Assembly: GCA_030340625.1 (NCBI GenBank)
Contig: JAOPHQ010000569.1
Span: 1-64,000 of the forward strand
Length of the DNA stretch: 64,000 bases
Direction: 5' to 3'
Source: Merluccius polli
Lineage: Eukaryota; Chordata; Actinopteri; Gadiformes; Merlucciidae
Below the pieces are notes generated by a model. It made no database searches. It saw nothing but the letters and a program-made list of their open reading frames with translations, and was not told where the DNA came from. Of this stretch, positions 59,401 to 64,000 are shown in pieces. Within the stretch, counting starts at the first letter, position 1. Every line of letters begins with the position of its first letter. Made by a program: the position numbers and the translations under genes.

Positions 59401-61505
59401 AGCATGGCAATTTTTCAGATCAATTAATTTGAAGAGAGATTTAAAATGCTCTGTTGGACTCTACCCTAATAAATGGTAAATAAGGTTAAAAAAAATGTTT
59501 TGAAAAAAAAGGCTTTGGAATTGGTAATTGAGATTATGATCAAAACAATGATTGATGACACCTTTGACATAGTAGACATGAGAACGGACAAACATTGGAT
59601 CATTTAGCCCCTTAAAAGGCTTATATTCTCAAAGGAAGCCGTTGTGGTGTAGTTTGGCATCTTGATGGCATATCTGTTATTAATTATAGACCGGACCAGC
59701 ACATGTAGTTCAAATGTAGCCTACCTGCCCCCACTACACGGCAATACATTGTTGGAACAGCATCCAAAATATTAAAGGTGGTCTTAGTCTATCATCTCTT
59801 CGCAGCACTTGTGTGATCATAACCTAGCTAAACACAAATTAAATGCAGAGACATGCCCCCCGCGGTTCTCCCTTGTCGTAAAGCATTGTTATTGACATGC
59901 GCGCAGCGGGGCTCGAAAACAGATGCGGGTCGTAAAAGCGGTTCACAAAGGCGGCGTTGGCCCGCGCTTCTTTAATTTGAAGGTTGCACCTGCTAGCCTC
60001 CTAGCATAATTTGATCCCTCCTTCAGCGCTCTGGGAGAGGGCTCCTGGTGCTTTAACACCTTCTGGGAGTCCCAGGTGCGCACGCCGACACTAGCATTGT
60101 CTTCTTGGCCCCACTTAGCTGGTCTTTCTATAAACCGTCCAAGTTATGTTTCATCCATTAACCGTTGAAGCCAGTTCCGACCACCAGTTGGTGGGACAGA
60201 CTATTAGCTTTGAGTGGGTAAATGCCTGACAACTGCCTATCACGGCATCTGACTGCACCCCCCCCCCATGACCATTATAAAGGCGTGTAGGGAGGTTGTT
60301 ATTTAATGGGCACAGGAGGGCTGGATAGAGCTCAGGGGAAGACATGGTGGTGGTGGTGGGGAGGGGGGGGGCGTAAGGATTTGATCATAATTATTCTCGT
60401 GGAAACTACTACCTCAAGGCTGTTGTTTGAGCACATTTGACCACCACCTACACCTGTTTTTTGCAAAGTAAACAATGCTGCTCCTATTTTACGAGTCTGA
60501 CTCATAGCTTACTTGTAAAGCCGTGTGCACTGTGCACTTTCATCAATAAGTGCACCAGGGGCCATCTGGGGTAATGTGAAAGCAGTCGTAGTCATGTCTC
60601 TGTAAACACTTGAGAATGTGGCAGGGTAATGTTACCCACACAAACCACCATAAAATATAGCCGTGTCAGAATGGCCATAAAACTAAAGCACAAGGGCAAA
60701 TTGTGTTCATTATTTTTCATCTGATCTTACAGGCTAACATGACGCAACAATTCCGTCTCTGCTGATGGTCTCTTCGAAATAAACTCAATTCAGGCTCCCT
60801 GAAAGGCCTGCGTCCACAACTAATATTAACACACACACACACACATGGCACACACACGCCACGGCACTCACACACACCATCATATATAGGCTATATTAAA
60901 TGACATTAGTTATTAATATGTTATTTAAACATGTGTTTTTTCATCAAAAACTGAAATTAATGTAATACTAGATTTAAGATTAGATTTTTTATGTCATGTC
61001 ATGTGACATTATATATTATATAACTGAGGGTTATCCGCTATTTGGGAGGGACTGTGCTGCCATGACATATAAAGGCCACTAGACGCCGCACTATAGCAGG
61101 TGCACATTAGACTTGACTTTCGTTTAAACACTGGTTAAAAACGACTAAATCCAATTGACAATGTCACGTTTTTGTTAAGACTGCAAACCGTAAGGGTGAG
61201 TTCCTATAATATCGTCATAGTGTAATGACAAAAAGATACACACAAATAACAGCTAAATAAATGCGTATGCATTTTTTGTATTTTCTTAGTGTGTGCCCAA
61301 CTTATAGCCTATAGTAAATACAATGTAGAAAGAATATAATGTACATTCAGTTCAATTCAACCTCCATTAATGGTTATTCAACAATGTTGACATGGACTGT
61401 TTACTCCTTTCTCTCAGCTGAGTATGTATGTCTGTATGTCTCTATTTCTTCCTCTTTTATGAAAGTTATAGTCATATAGATGAAATAATATTAAGGGTCT
61501 ATTAA

Positions 61506-61556
<51 letters not shown>

Positions 61557-62270
61557 TATAGATATATATATAGATATATATATATACGTTTTTTTTATAA
61601 ATTATTTTTGTTGTCTAGCAAAATTTGCATTCAAACAAATTCATTTACTTTTGAGCTTTGTTTTTTTTTTTTGCTTCAGAATAATCATTAAAGTTTAAAT
61701 ATACACGGAGAAAATGCCTTTATATTTAACAGCTGTATAGTCTTAAATATGGTCTATGACCAGCAGATGGTGCAAACGTAATTTGAAATAAGTTTGACTG
61801 AAGCAACATCTGAACGCCTTGTCTTCCTTCAGTGGACTTTGTCCATCTGGTAAATGTCCAAAAGCTGAAAATAGATCGGTTCCAGACACTGGGACCAGCG
61901 GCATATGTCAACAACAAGTCAAGGCAATAAAAACATTGAGCTGATAGTGGTTGTTTAAAAAAAAAAAAAATAGTGAATACATATATTTCAATATATAGCA
62001 CAGCAGTACACATTTGCTTACTTTTATACATACATGCATACATGCAAAGCCGGATTTGAGAGTGGGTGGAGCTTGTGGGCATAGTCTCATTCTGTTGGGA
62101 CAGATATAAATATCATATTTCTATTGGTCCTCGTTGTTATTGGCTTCTCCCTACCAAAGCAGACAGCTACGTATAGGTAACGTTAACAGGGGCATACATT
62201 TAAACAGCAGTCACATCAAATTAGATAGAATTGAAAGAAGAAAGTGTGGAGTACTAAATCTGCTGACCCC
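56440..62270. other. Gene-free stretch upstream of the TRIM gene
   Basis: Intergenic DNA with (CA)n at 56783-56811, a teleost repeat tail at 57893-57935, and (TA)n at 61508-61587. Unique blocks at 58230-58500 and 59860-60140 are regulatory candidates. A TATAAAGG-like word at about 61066-61074 and TATAAATA at 62104-62111 with ATTGG words at 62122-62143 could belong to the TRIM promoter. Confidence 0.4.
61508..61587. repeat. (TA)n microsatellite
   Basis: About 80 bp of TA with GATA interruptions. Confidence 0.95.
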
Positions 62271-62274
62271 AAGG

Positions 62275-62908
62275 ATGGCAGAGAGAGGCGACGATGACAG
62301 GGATCTAGGGGAGAGGGAGTTGCGAACACAACCAGATAAACCACCATCTCTGGCTGGAGAGGACAGCGACGTACTTGAAGCTGTCCCAGACCGTCCAGTC
62401 ATTGACTGTGAAGAAGGTGAGGCACAACACCCTGGTCCTCAAAATACAGAGGCTTCTTGGCCTCCTGAAGAGGACTCCTGCTCAGAGTGTCCGGGATGCC
62501 AGACCATGGGTGCCCTGGTGCTTTCCTTGCGGACACAGGTTATGCACAGCTTGCGTCCAGCTCAGCCGTGGGGGACGGGGGGAGATCGGCCACGGCAGCT
62601 GCACCATTTGCTACGGGTCTCAGTTGATGGACTCGGTTCTGCACACCCTGCTGGAGGTCCTGTTCCAGGGCCAGCCCAGGAGGCCGACGGGGCTCACATC
62701 CCATGGCAGTGCAGGAGAAGGAGATGGGGCCACTCTGGAAGCCGGGGCCTCGGAGATGGATGGTTTGGAGGACCGCTGCTTGCGGCACGGCCAGCCCCTC
62801 ACCATGTTCTGCTTGGAGGAAGAGGAGCCACTCTGTGAGGAATGTGTTGAGGATGAACCTGACCACCACCATTGCTGCTCCTTACAGGAGGCCGTCATGG
62901 CCTGCAAG
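62275..62908 (+). CDS. TRIM-family E3 ligase, exon 1 (RING and B-box), with frameshift
   Basis: This is the first coding exon of a tripartite-motif protein, a cytoplasmic ubiquitin ligase class. The ATG at 62275 has A at -3 and G at +4. An acidic leader of about 65 residues precedes the RING. Its first pair CPGC (72-75) is in the starting frame, while PCGHRLCTACV and the last pair CTIC read in another frame. One surplus T in the run 62522-62524 explains the shift, and exon length (634 = 3x211+1) agrees. A B-box follows (RCLRHGQPLTMFCLEEEEPL, then C-x2-C and paired His). The donor AAG|GTGAGG is at 62908. The frameshift may be a real lesion or a homopolymer sequencing error. Coiled-coil exons follow. 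Similar in style to TRIM35-like fish proteins, but the member is not identified. Confidence 0.85.
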
Positions 62909-63031
62909 GTGAGGTACATAGGAAGTAACCAAACATTAAGGTTCAAATCAGTGGGACAGCAGTAAACATTGGTTATGCAATTGGTGTGGGCAAGTTGTGG
63001 CTTTAATAAGTAACAGCAGGATCAGTAATTG

Positions 63032-63144
63032 CATTACCCTGTAATTCACCAGAAGTGGTGCTGTTTTTAAGCATTTGATTAACAACAGCATTACATTTGA
63101 TTAACAACAGCATTACCCTGTAATTCACCAGAGGTGGTGCTGTT
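63032..63144. repeat. Short tandem duplication in TRIM intron 1
   Basis: CATTACCCTGTAATTCACCA and its continuation occur at 63032-63065 and 63111-63144. CATTTGATTAACAACAGCATTAC is also doubled between them. Confidence 0.9.
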
Positions 63145-63284
63145 GTTTTACTTAAGATGTAATCTTTTTAGATTGCTTCGGTTGTAAAGTATGGAGGAAC
63201 ATTCATTTATTTATTAATTTATTTATTTGTGAGTTTATGTCTGATAGTCATCATCTTTGTTTTGTGTCATTATTTTAAATTCAG

Positions 63285-63380
63285 AGAGAGCTTCAATCTT
63301 CTCTCCGACCCCTTAGAGAGCAGCTGAAGACTCTGACCTCCATTAGGGATACCTGTCAGGACACTGCTGTTCATGTCAAG
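63285..63380 (+). CDS. TRIM exon 2 (coiled coil, 96 bp)
   Basis: The acceptor TTCAG ends at 63284 and the donor AAG|GTACTT follows 63380. Exactly 96 nt, phase 0 at both ends, encoding RELQSSLRPLREQLKTLTSI and 12 further residues. A 96-bp exon at the start of the coiled coil is a hallmark of this TRIM gene class. Confidence 0.9.
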
Positions 63381-63539
63381 GTACTTACCTACATAGTTTT
63401 TGTTGTTATAGATATATTGTAATATGCACACACACACACACACACCGAGCATTTCTGCAAATGTTGACATATCAACAAAGAAAGTGAGGTCAGAGGTACG
63501 CTAGGCTTTAACCCAATGCCTCCCGCATCCTGATCTCAG

Positions 63540-63770
63540 AGCCAGTTTGAGCGCATGTCACAAGTGCTGCGGGAGGAGTTTGAGAAGATGCACCAGTTCC
63601 TGTGGGACAGGGAGGCAGCTGCCATGACATCTCTGAGGGAGGAAGAGGAGGAGAAGAGTCGACGGATCACTGAGAAGATGGAGAAAATCAGAGACGGCAT
63701 CGAAGCGTTGGCGGACACTCTGCAAGAGACGGAGGAGGCCATGGTGTTGGAAAAGCATGTCTTTCTGAAG
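63540..63770 (+). CDS. TRIM exon 3 (coiled coil, 231 bp)
   Basis: The acceptor CTCAG ends at 63539 and the donor AAG|GTTAGC follows 63770. 231 nt, phase 0, 77 residues rich in Glu, Arg and Leu heptads (FERMSQVLREEFEKMHQFL; EKSRRITEKMEKI). This is the classic third exon size of TRIM genes with PRY/SPRY ends. The later exons, including any SPRY domain, lie beyond the window. Confidence 0.9.
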
Positions 63771-64000
63771 GTTAGCTGCTAATCCGTTGGCTCTGGAGAC
63801 ACACCGACAGACAGTTCCAATGTCAGGCTCACTTCACTGTGCTCATGGGCTCCACTTCCCTAAAAAGTATTACTAAAGTTGTGATGTGTATTGATTAATG
63901 TATTTGTTTATGAAGATCCCCATTGGCCAAAAGCACAAAAAGGGTTGCATCAAACAGAAGAACAAAGTGTTACACATCTGATTTCTAATATATTTAAATC

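Noticed and set aside
62231..62243. Interferon-response element GAAAGAAGAAAG before the TRIM start codon
   Set aside because: Spacing between GAAA words is 3 instead of the usual 2, and the site is within the presumed leader; not convincing.

Overview
This window looks like euchromatic DNA from a teleost fish. The support is an OSR1-type zinc-finger gene that matches the vertebrate family closely, a TRIM gene with the classic vertebrate exon sizes, long (CA)n/(GA)n/(TA)n microsatellites, and a typical fish transposon mix (BEL/Pao, Ty3/gypsy, hAT, Tc1/mariner, Harbinger, TTAA-target MITEs). No bacterial or viral gene layout is present. Species cannot be fixed from sequence alone. The excess of the word TAGGCCTA and the very dense microsatellites are characters I would test against clupeiform-like genomes, but that is a guess.

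Two host genes can be supported. (1) osr1 lies on the minus strand. It has an inferred TATA box and noncoding exon 1 at about 14260-14623, a long intron 1, coding exon 2 (10093-9360), a 539-bp intron 2, coding exon 3 (8820-8688), and probable 3' UTR down to about 7966. The joined reading frame gives 288 residues with three C2H2 fingers. (2) A TRIM-family RING/B-box/coiled-coil gene starts on the plus strand at 62275 and runs off the right edge. Its second and third exons are 96 and 231 bp, and exon 1 has a one-base frameshift inside the RING.

The 47 kb between the two genes has no other host gene I can support. It resembles the gene-poor regulatory territory known around OSR1 in vertebrates, heavily colonised by mobile elements. 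The main blocks are: a BEL/Pao element on the minus strand (about 16.8-22.4 kb) whose 3' LTR holds a hAT that in turn holds a Harbinger-type element; an L2-like LINE fragment split at 29998-32960 by a hAT element with a perfect 8-bp duplication, which itself contains an intact Tc1/mariner transposase gene and a small hAT MITE; a decayed Ty3/gypsy pol (34.2-37.6 kb) bracketed by two related ~0.5-kb sequences; and a hAT remnant with a BED-finger piece (47.7-49.25 kb) carrying a nested hAT MITE. Several TTAA-flanked MITEs and one palindromic MITE family (two copies) are scattered through the window.

The most unusual structural theme is a set of short, nearly perfect inverted repeats with tiny loops in otherwise unique DNA (14102, 16258, 25537, 40492, 50388, 56322). 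One such palindrome is present in only one of the two BEL LTRs (21980-22004), which suggests that these palindromes arise de novo by replication template switching. Stretches between genes and elements that look unique and compositionally balanced are flagged as candidate regulatory DNA, on weak evidence.
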